From the NCBI RefSeq assembly GCF_000153485.2, contig NC_018721.1, forward strand, positions 1,488,001-1,552,000: DNA of 64,000 bases, in the 5' to 3' direction. Numbering within the stretch: position 1 is the stretch's first letter; every line of letters begins with the position of its first letter. The position numbers and the translations under genes are program-made. This DNA comes from Psychroflexus torquis ATCC 700755 (GTDB lineage: Bacteria > Bacteroidota > Bacteroidia > Flavobacteriales > Flavobacteriaceae). This document shows positions 24,574 to 32,790 of the stretch, one piece after another. The notes beneath the pieces are model-generated. The model made no database searches. It was not told where the DNA came from and saw only the letters and a program-made list of their open reading frames with translations.

Positions 24574-25068
24574 TTGAGAAAAGTAAAATTAGAACTAAAT
24601 AAGCTTGAAAAAGAGACTTTGATAAAGCATATTTTAGAACTCTATAAGAAATTTAAACCCGTTAAAGAATATTTTGACTTTTATATCAATCCAAATGAAA
24701 GTAAAATATTGGAAGAATATAGAGAAAAAGTTCGAGAAGGATTTTATCCAAAACGTGGAGATAGATTAAGGTTATCAATTTAAAGAAAAGCAATTAATGA
24801 TTTTAAAAAACTGGGAACTTCAAAGGAAAGTATTGCTGATTTGTTATTGTATTATGTTGAGTGTGGTGTGGAATTAACCAATGAATTCGGAGATATTGAT
24901 GAAAATTTCTATACAAGCATTGAAAATGCCTATGGAACATCACTCGAATTAATGAGCAATGAAGGGATTTTAAGTAAATATAAAGACAGAACACGTGAAA
25001 TAGTAAATAAAACTGAGAATATAGGATGGGGATTTCACGACTATTTGTGGGATGTGTATTATGAATGA
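24574..25068 (+). pseudogene. DUF6155 family protein interrupted by one in-frame TAA
   Basis: The first part (TTG start at 24574, RKVKLELNKLEKETLIKHIL, then PVKEYFDFYINPNESKILEE) ends at TAA 24781-24783. The same frame continues at once with RKAINDFKKLGTSKESIADL and ends GWGFHDYLWDVYYE at 25068. Together the 165 codons cover the whole DUF6155 family pattern without loss. A single base change (for example AAA to TAA) explains the interruption. Function of the family is unknown. Confidence 0.7.
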
Positions 25069-25213
25069 AATACGCCCTACAACACTATTTATGTTTAATG
25101 CCGATTTATTGTAAAATTCAATAGTATAACCATTAATAAATCATTGCTAAACGAAAAGTTAGGGCCTTCGAAATCTGCCACCAATCGATTACCAAACCTT
25201 AGCAGACATCTGG

Positions 25214-25795
25214 TCAAACCAACAATGATAATACAATGTTTATAGAATCAGATGATTCTTTTTTATTCGGACGAGTTTTGGAAACAACTCGAATACCATT
25301 ATATAAGGTGTAAAAAAGAGTTGCAAGGGATTTTAAATCTTGTGTTGTACTTAATTGACCACTTTCTTGACCTTTTTTAAGATAATTATAAAATACGTTC
25401 TCAAAATCTCGTTTGTTCTTTTGTAAAATTAGTAAAAGACTTTTATCATTTGGAATAAGTTCTGTTGTCGTATTTACAGCAAAGCAACCCTTGTTATCTT
25501 TATCAAGTATGTCTTCTTGAATAGCAGTATGAAAAAGTTCTGAAAATCCAATCTTTACATTCGGTCGAGTTTCAAAAAAATGCATGACTCCTTCAAGATT
25601 TATCTTACGGTAAAGCTCAAACGATTTTTTAAAAAGTTGTTCTTTACCTCCAAAAGTATCATATAAACTTGCTCTATTAATACCCAAATGGCTCACCAAA
25701 TCTTGGACAGAAGTAGCTGAATAGCCTTGTTTCCAAAACAAATTCATTGCTTTGGTCAAGACTTCATTTTCATCAAATAATTTTACTCTTGGCAT
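25214..25795 (-). CDS. TetR/AcrR family repressor of the adjacent SDR gene
   Basis: A 193-residue protein with an N-terminal HTH (SVQDLVSHLGINRASLYDTF, residues about 29-48) and a ligand domain of the YxaF/LmrA type (FAVNTTTELIPND). It follows the SDR gene on the same strand. An 18-base palindrome lies upstream of this gene and two related ones lie upstream of the SDR gene, so it probably represses both. A hairpin with a T8 run sits between its promoter region and its start codon. Confidence 0.82.
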   Translation of the reverse strand: MPRVKLFDENEVLTKAMNLFWKQGYSATSVQDLVSHLGINRASLYDTFGGKEQLFKKSFELYRKINLEGVMHFFETRPNVKIGFSELFHTAIQEDILDKDNKGCFAVNTTTELIPNDKSLLLILQKNKRDFENVFYNYLKKGQESGQLSTTQDLKSLATLFYTLYNGIRVVSKTRPNKKESSDSINIVLSLLV

Positions 25796-25806
25796 ACGAA
25801 AAAAAA

Positions 25807-25831
25807 TGTGGAAGCATTAAATACTTCCACA
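25807..25831 (-). terminator. Hairpin plus T8 directly before the tetR start codon
   Basis: TGTGGAAG and CTTCCACA form a perfect 8-bp stem with a 9-base loop. Read on the minus strand it is followed by ATTTTTTTTCGT and then the tetR ATG at 25795. It has the form of an intrinsic terminator for SDR transcripts, and it lies inside the presumed tetR leader. Confidence 0.6.
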
Positions 25832-25842
25832 AATGTAATTTA

Positions 25843-25860
25843 TTGGAACATTCATTCCAA
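25843..25860 (-). promoter_or_regulatory. TetR operator upstream of tetR
   Basis: TTGGAACATTCATTCCAA, with arms TTGGAA/TTCCAA. It shares the pattern GGAAYRTTYATTCC with two sites upstream of the SDR gene. This is the type of site used by YxaF/LmrA-like regulators. Confidence 0.65.
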
Positions 25861-25875
25861 ATATTGCTAAAAAAA

Positions 25876-26631
25876 TTAACTCAAAAGTGGATTAATAATT
25901 ATTCCACCATCTATATTGTACTCACTTCCAGTAATGAATGAAGCATCATCAGATGCTAAAAACGAAACAAGTTTAGCAATATCTTCAGGTTGACCAAAAC
26001 GTTTTAAAGGAATACGATTTTGCATAGCTTCTGCAAATCCATTTAATTGTTCTTCTTCCATTCCTGTTTTACCATAAATTGGTGTTGAAACTGGACCTGG
26101 ATTTACAGAGTTTATTCTTATTTTCCTTGGTGCCAATTCAGTCGCAGCAGTCCTTGTATAAGCGTTCAATGCAGCTTTTGATGCCGCATAAACCGCAGTA
26201 TTTGGCATTCCAGTATAAGCATTTACAGAAGACAAATTGATGACTGATGCACCATCATTTAAAATTGGCAGAAACTTTTCAGTTGTAAAAAATGCACCTT
26301 TAAAGTTTATACTCATTTGGTGGTCGAACATTTCTTCGCTAATTTGACCAACAGGAGCAGGTTGAAAAATACCAGCATTTACGAATAGAACATCAACTTT
26401 TCCAAAATCTGATTTTACTTGTGCCACCAAATCATCTATTGCCGAAAGACTTTTAACATCAGCAACAATTCCTTTTACACCAAGCTCTTGTGATGCTTTT
26501 GCAACCTTTTCCGAATCTCTTCCTGTAATTACAACAGTTGCACCTTGACTTTTAAATTCTTTAGCAGAGGCATAACCAATACCACTATTACCACCTGTAA
26601 CAACAGCAATTTTTCCATTTAATTTACTCAT
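25876..26631 (-). CDS. SDR family oxidoreductase
   Basis: 251 residues from ATG 26631 (MSKLNGKIAVVTGG). An upstream in-frame ATG at 26685 lies over the operators and is rejected. Classical SDR motifs are TGGNSGIG (12-19), NAG (85-87), Ser135, Tyr148 and Lys152, with GSEYNIDGG near the C-terminus. The last is common in quinone or glucose-1-dehydrogenase-like SDRs. It probably reduces a reactive carbonyl using NAD(P)H. Control by the downstream TetR repressor is indicated by shared palindromes. Confidence 0.82.
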   Translation of the reverse strand: MSKLNGKIAVVTGGNSGIGYASAKEFKSQGATVVITGRDSEKVAKASQELGVKGIVADVKSLSAIDDLVAQVKSDFGKVDVLFVNAGIFQPAPVGQISEEMFDHQMSINFKGAFFTTEKFLPILNDGASVINLSSVNAYTGMPNTAVYAASKAALNAYTRTAATELAPRKIRINSVNPGPVSTPIYGKTGMEEEQLNGFAEAMQNRIPLKRFGQPEDIAKLVSFLASDDASFITGSEYNIDGGIIINPLLS

Positions 26632-26661
26632 TTTATCTATTTTTTTATGTGTTAATAATAC

Positions 26662-26713
26662 TGGAACGTTTATTCCATTATGCAAACATACGAATACTAG
26701 AATGTTTATTCCA
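26662..26713 (-). promoter_or_regulatory. Two TetR operators upstream of the SDR gene
   Basis: TGGAACGTTTATTCCA (26662-26677) and TAGAATGTTTATTCCA (26698-26713) lie 36 bp apart centre to centre. Both match the palindrome upstream of tetR at 25843. The first is 30 bases from the SDR start codon, where it would overlap the promoter or early leader. Confidence 0.65.
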
Positions 26714-26861
26714 AATAAAATATTGAATTTTACAAAAAAATATAGCCGTTAACAGAAAACTGAAGGGAAAAACAACTCTTTTTATCATTGATTTAGGGCA
26801 CTCGTATTTTAGGTTCATAGATCCACCGTAGTCATTCAAAAAACTTTTTTATTGATAATTT

Positions 26862-26975
26862 ATAGTGATTTTATTCGCAACAAAGAACCGCATGTTTACG
26901 CATAATGTCAGCCCACTTTTGATACAGCATAAATTTAATTGAGTAACTTATTGGAGACTGCTTTAAATGAAAGCG
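26862..26975 (-). pseudogene. IS110-family transposase remnant
   Basis: The minus strand reads FKAVSNKLLN-stop-IYAVSKVG, the same C-terminal stretch as AVCNKLLKQAFAIAKSG of the intact IS110 enzyme, with stops and substitutions. The rest of 26714-27191 shows nothing else identifiable. Confidence 0.4.
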
Positions 26976-27191
26976 TCTGAAAACGCCACCCTATTTACGA
27001 TTCACTCCTGCACCCTTTTGAAAGCAATCTCATACTCATAAGTATTGTCCAAAAAAAGACCAGCAGGCACCTTCGCTTACTAAGACATTTAAATAGCATT
27101 ATAAAGTAATTTTCCTTTTAGACAATTGTCCTATTTCAACCTTTATAAGAGTTTTAATTTTGCTCATGTTAATTTAAGAAACAAAAACAAG

Positions 27192-28211
27192 ATGAGTACG
27201 ACTATTTTAATTATTGGCGGAACTGGTTTGATAGGAAAAACCATTCATAATATGCTTTCCAAAAGAGACCCACAGTTAAAAATCCTAATTGGGACACGTA
27301 AAAAAGATGCAATCCATAATCATATCCAGTTAGATATAAATAACTTAGAATCGTTTGAATCTTTGAAAAAGCATTCTATAAATGTTATTATCGTTTGCAC
27401 AAAAGACGCAAATAATCATGTTTTGAATTACGCCATAAAACATAAAATTGATTATGTCGATATTACAAAGCCTTCCAATGAATTATTAAAGGCTCATGAC
27501 AGCATCAAAAACAATGTCATAAAAAGTAAAATTGTGTTTAGTTCGGGCTGGATGGGTGGAATTGCGCCTTCATTACTTTATGCTACTGGTATTTTGGCAA
27601 AAGACATACAAAGTGTCAAAATGATGGTATACTACTCTACTAAAGATAAAGCAGGTAGTAGTTCAGCCGATTTTATGGCTCATAATGTGAGCAAACCATT
27701 TTTCTTTTATCAAAACAATGTAGCCAAACAAACAAAACATTTTTTAGATGGAGAGGATACCATATTTCATTTTGATAACCAAAAAAGAAAAGTAGCTGAC
27801 TTTGACATCCCAGATTTATATATTTTTAATCAAATAGAACAAATTCCAAATGTAAGAGCTAAAATGACATTCGATTCTAAAGTAGTCTCAGCCATATTAG
27901 CCTTTATGCAAAAAATAGGATTTTTTAAGATGTTAGGCTTTAGAGAAAAAAAATGGATTTTTGGTGGTAGTGGGAATGGTGATATTTCATCCTTTGAAAT
28001 TATATATGCTGACAATACATCAAAAGAAAATAGAATCGTTTTGAAATGTGACGAAGGGCAATCAGAACTTACTGCTTTTTCAACAGTGCTTCATGTTGAA
28101 AAAATGCTTGGAAATTCAAACCCAAAAGGTATTTATTTTAGTCATCAATTGCATGATTCCAAGAAGTTTATGGATTCATTAATCTCAAATAAATCAATAT
28201 CAATACATTAA
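27192..28211 (+). CDS. Saccharopine dehydrogenase-like NAD(P)-binding protein
   Basis: 339 residues from ATG 27192 (MSTTILIIGGTGLIGKTI); the frame extends upstream to a TTG at 27126 but that part is not conserved-looking. The Rossmann motif is GGTGLIG, followed by VIIVCTKDANNHVLNYAI and DYVDITKPSNELL. This is the layout of saccharopine dehydrogenase NADP-binding domain proteins of unknown substrate. A short GWMGGIAPSLL segment begins the second domain. No partner gene is adjacent; a hairpin terminator follows. Confidence 0.7.
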   Translation: MSTTILIIGGTGLIGKTIHNMLSKRDPQLKILIGTRKKDAIHNHIQLDINNLESFESLKKHSINVIIVCTKDANNHVLNYAIKHKIDYVDITKPSNELLKAHDSIKNNVIKSKIVFSSGWMGGIAPSLLYATGILAKDIQSVKMMVYYSTKDKAGSSSADFMAHNVSKPFFFYQNNVAKQTKHFLDGEDTIFHFDNQKRKVADFDIPDLYIFNQIEQIPNVRAKMTFDSKVVSAILAFMQKIGFFKMLGFREKKWIFGGSGNGDISSFEIIYADNTSKENRIVLKCDEGQSELTAFSTVLHVEKMLGNSNPKGIYFSHQLHDSKKFMDSLISNKSISIH

Positions 28212-28346
28212 TTTAAAGAGAAAAATAGTTTAAATATTCATGTGCATTTAAATAATTACAATCTAAACTTTGCATGCACATATGTTTAGATAAAAGAGCG
28301 TTTTTGAAGAAAACTAAAGTGACTACTGAGAACAATATGAAAAAAC

Positions 28347-28391
28347 CATAAGGAGGTCTGAGCTTAGTTCAAAGACTTGGACTTCCTTATG
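28347..28391 (+). terminator. Probable intrinsic terminator
   Basis: CATAAGGAGGTC (28347-28358) pairs with GACTTCCTTATG (28380-28391) with one mismatch, followed by ATTTT. It lies about 135 bases after the saccharopine dehydrogenase-like gene. Confidence 0.55.
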
Positions 28392-28528
28392 ATTTTGCCA
28401 AATTATCAATTCGGCTTTTAAAAAATTTAAAGTTAACTATGTACTTTTTGCTTAGTCATAAATAGAAAAAGAAGGCTTCCCTCCTACTCTAAATTTCTTA
28501 AATTAACCCCCCTTTTAAATACTATAAA

Positions 28529-29218
28529 ATGAATCACCCCTTTTACCTAAAACCTAGTAAAGAACAGCGCCAAATTCAAATAAAAATTGGAGTTATCGCT
28601 TTATTTTTTAATGTAATTGTTTCAGTATTATCAATAGTTAGTGGTTTGTATTTTTTTATATGTGTATCAATAGCCATTACCCTTTCTATAATCGCCCCTT
28701 TTTTTGATATTCCAGCTCTTAAAAAGCAGGGAAAGTTGATATATTATTCTACTCTTTTTATTACTGAAAAAGAGTAGAAAGGAATCATCAAAATTCACGG
28801 CGGTTCCTTATTTGATTATGTTTTTGTGATAGACAAAACATTGAGTGGTAAGCAAAAAACCAATTTTATACTGCAGAAGTATTTAGAAGGAATTTTGAAT
28901 TTAATAGATAGTTGTGAAAAAGACAATAATACTGCTGTCAGAATTAAGGGAACTACGTATATTCTAAATGAAAGAACGGCTCATAAAATTGGGTTGAACA
29001 TCATTAAAACTGACTTTATTCAAAAAGTGATCTTGACATTTAATTATGTGAATATTCTGATATCCAATTCAATTACAAAACGAAAATTATCATTTCCAAA
29101 ATTGACTACTATTAAAACGTTTGAAAGTACTGTAGAGGAATTAATTAAACGGAGAGAATTCATTGAAGGATTAAATGATAAATTAAAAAATAAAGTCACT
29201 TTAAGCCAAAGTCACTAA
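28529..29218 (+). pseudogene. Two-helix membrane protein gene interrupted by one in-frame TAG
   Basis: The first part (82 codons, NHPFYLKPSKEQRQIQIKIG followed by two membrane helices at about 20-67) stops at TAG 28775-28777. The same frame stays open to 29218 with KGIIKIHGGSLFDYVFVIDK and a soluble domain containing TAVRIKGTTYILNERTAHKI. The 230-codon frame with a single stop looks like one gene damaged by one substitution. No family recognised. Confidence 0.6.
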
Positions 29219-29587
29219 ATAGCCTTAAGCATTGACTTTAGCAGATTCGATATAATTATAAAATTCAAAAAAGAATGGCGCTAAGCCTAATCTATTAACG
29301 AAAATTTGAAATTGATAGTCTCTTCTTATTAAGCTTGAATTCAATTTCTAAAATCTATAGCCTCTTCTTAAAATCTAAAAAACGCCATTTTCCTGTGTTG
29401 GAAAATGATAGAATTATAGATATTATGAGTCAGAAAGACCTCTTAAAAGCCGCTTTATAATACTGAAGAGTTTTTGCTGGAAGCGTAAATGAAATAATTT
29501 CAAATATCAGACTTCTAATTTAGTGCTTAGCATTTAAACTCTGGACTTTCGTCTATTGATTATCATCTAAACTATAGATGTTTAACT
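29219..29587. other. Intergenic, nothing identified
   Basis: About 370 bases of AT-rich sequence with no supported gene, repeat or RNA between the interrupted membrane-protein gene and the convergent histone-deacetylase-like gene. CTCTTCTTA occurs twice (29320s and 29360s) but with no clear structure. Confidence 0.5.
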
Positions 29588-30496
29588 CTAAAAATAGATC
29601 TGCTGTGCCGTACGGTAAGTGTTGGCATGCGCATCTATAATGGTTTTTATATCTTTAGAATAGCCTCCGCCCATACTCACCTCAACAGGAATTTCTCGTT
29701 GTAAACACTGCTCAAAAACAAATTCATCTCTTTTTTTACAGCCAGCCACACTGCAACCTAGTTTTCCCAATTTGTCAGTACTCAAAATATCTACTCCAGA
29801 AAGGAAGAATATAAAGTCTGGTTTCACCTGATCTATAAGTTTCGGCAAAGTCACTTTTAAAGTCTCTAAATACTGGTCATCATCGCAATTGTCTTCCATG
29901 GGAATATCCAAGTCTGAAATCTCCTTTTTGAACGGGTAATTACTTTTTCCGTGCATAGAAAAGGTAAACACTCTATCGTCTTTTTGAAAAATTTCTGCTG
30001 TTCCATTCCCTTGGTGGACGTCTAAATCAACAACAAGAATTTGCTTTGCCAACTTATTTTGCAAGAGATAGTGAGCGGCAATAGCTTGATCGTTTAACAT
30101 ACAAAAAGCTTCCCCATGATCTGAATAAGCATGGTGAGTCCCTCCAGCAATATTCATAGAAACACCATATTCTAAAGCATAATTACAGGCTTCAATAGTG
30201 CCATTGGTAATTATTCTTTCTCTTTTAACCAATTCTGCAGACAATGGAAACCCAATTTTACGAGCGACTCTTGGTTCTATACTAATGTTATACAGTTGCT
30301 CTAAATAGTCTGAGGTATGGACAGACTGTATATAAGTTTCATTGTCGAGATTTATTTGTGGCTCAAAGAAATTTTCTGGTTCACACGTACCCTCGTGAAG
30401 CAATTGCTTGGGAAGCAAATCATACTTATCCATTGGAAAGCGGTGCCCTTCGGGTAGTGGATGTTTATAAATGGGATGTAAAGCTATTTTGAGCAT
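29588..30496 (-). CDS. Histone deacetylase superfamily hydrolase
   Basis: A 302-residue protein with the arginase/deacetylase fold. It has the His pair in GGTHHAYSDHGEAFC (121-122), zinc ligands Asp159 and His161 in VVDLDVHQGNGT and Asp236 in LSGVDILSTDKLG, and a late GGGYS motif. This is the compact class IV-like bacterial form. Bacterial members deacetylate polyamines, lysine side chains or small amides. The substrate is unknown. It is monocistronic and appears intact. Confidence 0.82.
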   Translation of the reverse strand: MLKIALHPIYKHPLPEGHRFPMDKYDLLPKQLLHEGTCEPENFFEPQINLDNETYIQSVHTSDYLEQLYNISIEPRVARKIGFPLSAELVKRERIITNGTIEACNYALEYGVSMNIAGGTHHAYSDHGEAFCMLNDQAIAAHYLLQNKLAKQILVVDLDVHQGNGTAEIFQKDDRVFTFSMHGKSNYPFKKEISDLDIPMEDNCDDDQYLETLKVTLPKLIDQVKPDFIFFLSGVDILSTDKLGKLGCSVAGCKKRDEFVFEQCLQREIPVEVSMGGGYSKDIKTIIDAHANTYRTAQQIYF

Positions 30497-31360
30497 ACTT
30501 TAAATAAAGAAAAACCAAAAGTATTTATTTTGAAGCTGTTCTTACTTGAAAAAGAGTTTAAATTTTTGATAAAATTGTTTACTGAATTCTTCACTCGCAA
30601 CCTTGCCCAGTAGTTTTTGATTCATCCAATTGAGTATCTATTTTCTTAAATTCAGCTATTACTTTATTTTGGCGTCCTGTTTTCTGAATCTTTAATGTTC
30701 CAAATTAGTCGATTTTAGGAATTTGATGATCTCACAAAATCAATTATACCATTGAGTTAAGCGACAAATGCCCAATTATTTTTATACGGCTTAAGTTTAG
30801 AGTTCAAAATTTAGGTGTATATCAGAATGCCCCAAAATGAGGAATAAGGTTTTTTTATACGCAGAGACCAATTTAAAAGGAGATAAAAACCTTGGATAAT
30901 AGGTTGCTGATTTTTATAAACAATCACATTAAGACGTTTTAATGTGATTAAAAATGAGGTCAAGGATTGATAATAAAGCATCAATTGTGTTAATGGCTAT
31001 TTTTCTTGCAGTAGCAGAAGCAGCAGTCTCTTTTCTATAGGATATTCTGTTGAAAACGTTAAAAAGGTGAGTGTCTTTTAAATTTCCAATCGAATTAGCA
31101 GTCTGTCTTAAAGTAATTTTAAGCCTATTGCCAAGACTCATCAAGAAAAAGAATTGAAAATGCCACTTAAAACTATTCAGTCCTCTTAAAAATCGCTTTA
31201 CACTTATTGAAAATTCAAAAATCAAAAAAACAGGGAATTTAAAGTAAAAGACTCAAAGCTGCTTGGAACGAAAAATATTTACTAAAAGTTCTTAACGTCA
31301 AAGTATAAGTTTGCCCTAGTGTACCTTAACTCCGCAAAACTTTATAGTTTTTTTTTAGAA
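30497..31360. other. Non-coding remnant region upstream of IS1380
   Basis: No supported gene in about 860 bases. A 98-codon minus-strand frame (30929-31225) resembles no family I know and is not called. The block GAGGAATAAGG...TATACGCAGAGAC at 30838-30869 repeats the upstream end of the IS110 element at about 22758-22789 in inverted orientation, so part of this region is probably an IS end. Confidence 0.35.
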
Positions 31361-31363
31361 GAA

Positions 31364-31395
31364 AACACTGTGTATAAAAGATTACACACAGTGTT
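31364..31395 (+). terminator. Stem-loop at the left flank of the IS1380 transposase
   Basis: AACACTGTGT (31364-31373) pairs perfectly with ACACAGTGTT (31386-31395). It lies 65 bases before the transposase start. It may protect the element from outside transcription or be part of its left end. Confidence 0.45.
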
Positions 31396-31668
31396 TCAAT
31401 GTAAATCTTTTCACTTATTTTAGTGATGTCAAAGTCATAAAACAGTTTAAGATATTTACAATGATAAAAGTACAAAATTATAAGAAATCTGTAAGTCCTT
31501 TTTCGGGAATTTCATTTGTTAACGAATCCTTCAACAGTATAGGTTTGTCAAGTTTAATAGATTCAGAACTCGGTAAAAGGGTTAAATACACTGGCTATTC
31601 ATACAGCGAAATAATCAGAAGCCTAACCAATGTATTTTTAAGTGGAGGCGATGTTATTGAAGATGTTA

Positions 31669-32790
31669 TACCAATTTAGTTATTAAATGCCGTATTAAAA
31701 GCCTTTAGAAAATGATGGTTTCCTGTTATAGATTTAATGGTTTCAGGTTTCATTTCGCAGACCATTTCGCTTAGCCATTGTTTTAAACTTTTCATCGATT
31801 CGAATCTTTGATTCTTAAATCGATTTTTAATGTATTGCCATACTTGTTCGCATGGGTTTAGTTCAGGATTGTATGGGGGTATTCTTAACAAGACTATATT
31901 TTGTGGCACCTCTATATTTTTTGTAGAATGAAACCCTGCATTATCAATCACTACAATTTTATATTCCTTTGGATTATGTGTTGAAAATTCCCGCAGATAG
32001 GCTTGAAATATGTTAGTACTTACACCATTTATTTCCCAAACAAAAGAGTCTCCGTTTATTGGAGAGTAACTACCATATAGATAGGTCGTTTTATAAATAT
32101 GTTGATAGGTCACTATTGGCTTTACACCGCTAGCGGTTATGTATTTTCCAAGATGATTCATCATTCCAAATCGAGCTTCATCTTGAAAGTATAAATTAAC
32201 AGAGTCGTAACTATCTTTATTAAGACTAATTCTAATGTTATCTAGCGTATTAGGGAGTTTTTAAAAAAGCTTTTTCAGCCTCTACATCTTTTTTGTAGTG
32301 AGATTTCCTAGGAGTCTTGGGTTTTGTTTTAAAATGTTGAATCAAATACTCACGGATCCGTTGGTACTTAACAACTACGCCATACTCTTGTTCTACCCAA
32401 TTTTGAGCATCCCAGTATCCCAAAAAAGGATTATTTGGGTCATGTACTCTTTGGGATAAACCCTTATGTATTTGTGGTGTAATAATTTTAGACGTTTTAT
32501 TTTTAGGCTTATCAGTTAACATCATCTCAACCCCACCAGCATTGTAGTTCACAATCCACCTTTCTAGGGTTCTGATATGAATCCCTAAAAAATCAGCTAA
32601 TTCTTGTCGGGTTTCAAATTTGCCAGACTTAATGGCTAGCAAACTCTTTAAACGTTTTTCTGCTTTTAAGGTTTTCTGTTTTAACAAGAGTTTGTTTAGC
32701 TCCGAATCTGATTCCTTGATCTCTAAAATTGCTTTTCTTCCCATTCATAAATATACGAAAAATATACGGCAATACAAAACATATTTGGTA
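31669..32790 (-). mobile_element. IS630-family insertion sequence inside IS1380
   Basis: The ends are TACCAATTTAG...AAATGCCGTATT at the left and, as reverse complement of the right, TACCAAATATG...TATTGCCGTATA. TTA flanks both sides (31666-31668 and 32791-32793), and the target reading frame is restored if one TTA is kept. The terminal repeats closely match those of the MITEs at 7412, 10077 and 52131. It carries one frameshifted transposase gene. Confidence 0.85.
31676..32744 (-). pseudogene. IS630-family transposase in two frames
   Basis: The N-terminal part (32744-32250) has a winged HTH: FETRQELADFLGIHIRTLER. The C-terminal part has the DDE domain: VNLYFQDEARFGMMNHLGKY, VIDNAGFHSTK and IPPYNPELNPCEQVW. 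The frames change at TTTTTTAAAAAC near 32260: the second frame is +1 relative to the first, so one A fewer would join them. Joined length is about 345 residues, normal for IS630. It is either inactive or dependent on slippage. Confidence 0.8.

Larger units (their letters stand above)
23999..25083 (+). other. Cassette 5, two-gene cassette
   Basis: It starts GTTGGTGGGC (23999-24008) and ends GCCCTACAAC (25074-25083). The arms pair at eight of ten positions. Beyond the arm the next base is A at the start and G in the reverse complement of the end, followed by three matches (TAT), as in the other cassettes. It carries a hypothetical gene and an interrupted DUF6155 gene. Confidence 0.5.

Noticed and set aside
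16490..25083. Classical integron with standard attC sites
   Set aside because: The arms (for example GTTGGCG, GTTGTAA) only loosely fit GTTRRRY, there is no intI/attI and no promoter-integrase platform in the window. Only the architecture is shared.
26632..26685. N-terminal extension of the SDR protein (from ATG 26685)
   Set aside because: It lies over an operator, and SDR proteins start a few residues before the first beta strand, as from ATG 26631.
30929..31225. 98-codon minus-strand ORF
   Set aside because: No recognisable domain, surrounded by IS-derived sequence and without start context; not supported as a gene.
32250..32270. Programmed -1 frameshift (T TTT TTA) in the IS630 transposase
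   Set aside because: The -1 frame reaches a stop after a few codons. The family sequence continues in the +1 frame, so -1 frameshifting cannot make the enzyme.
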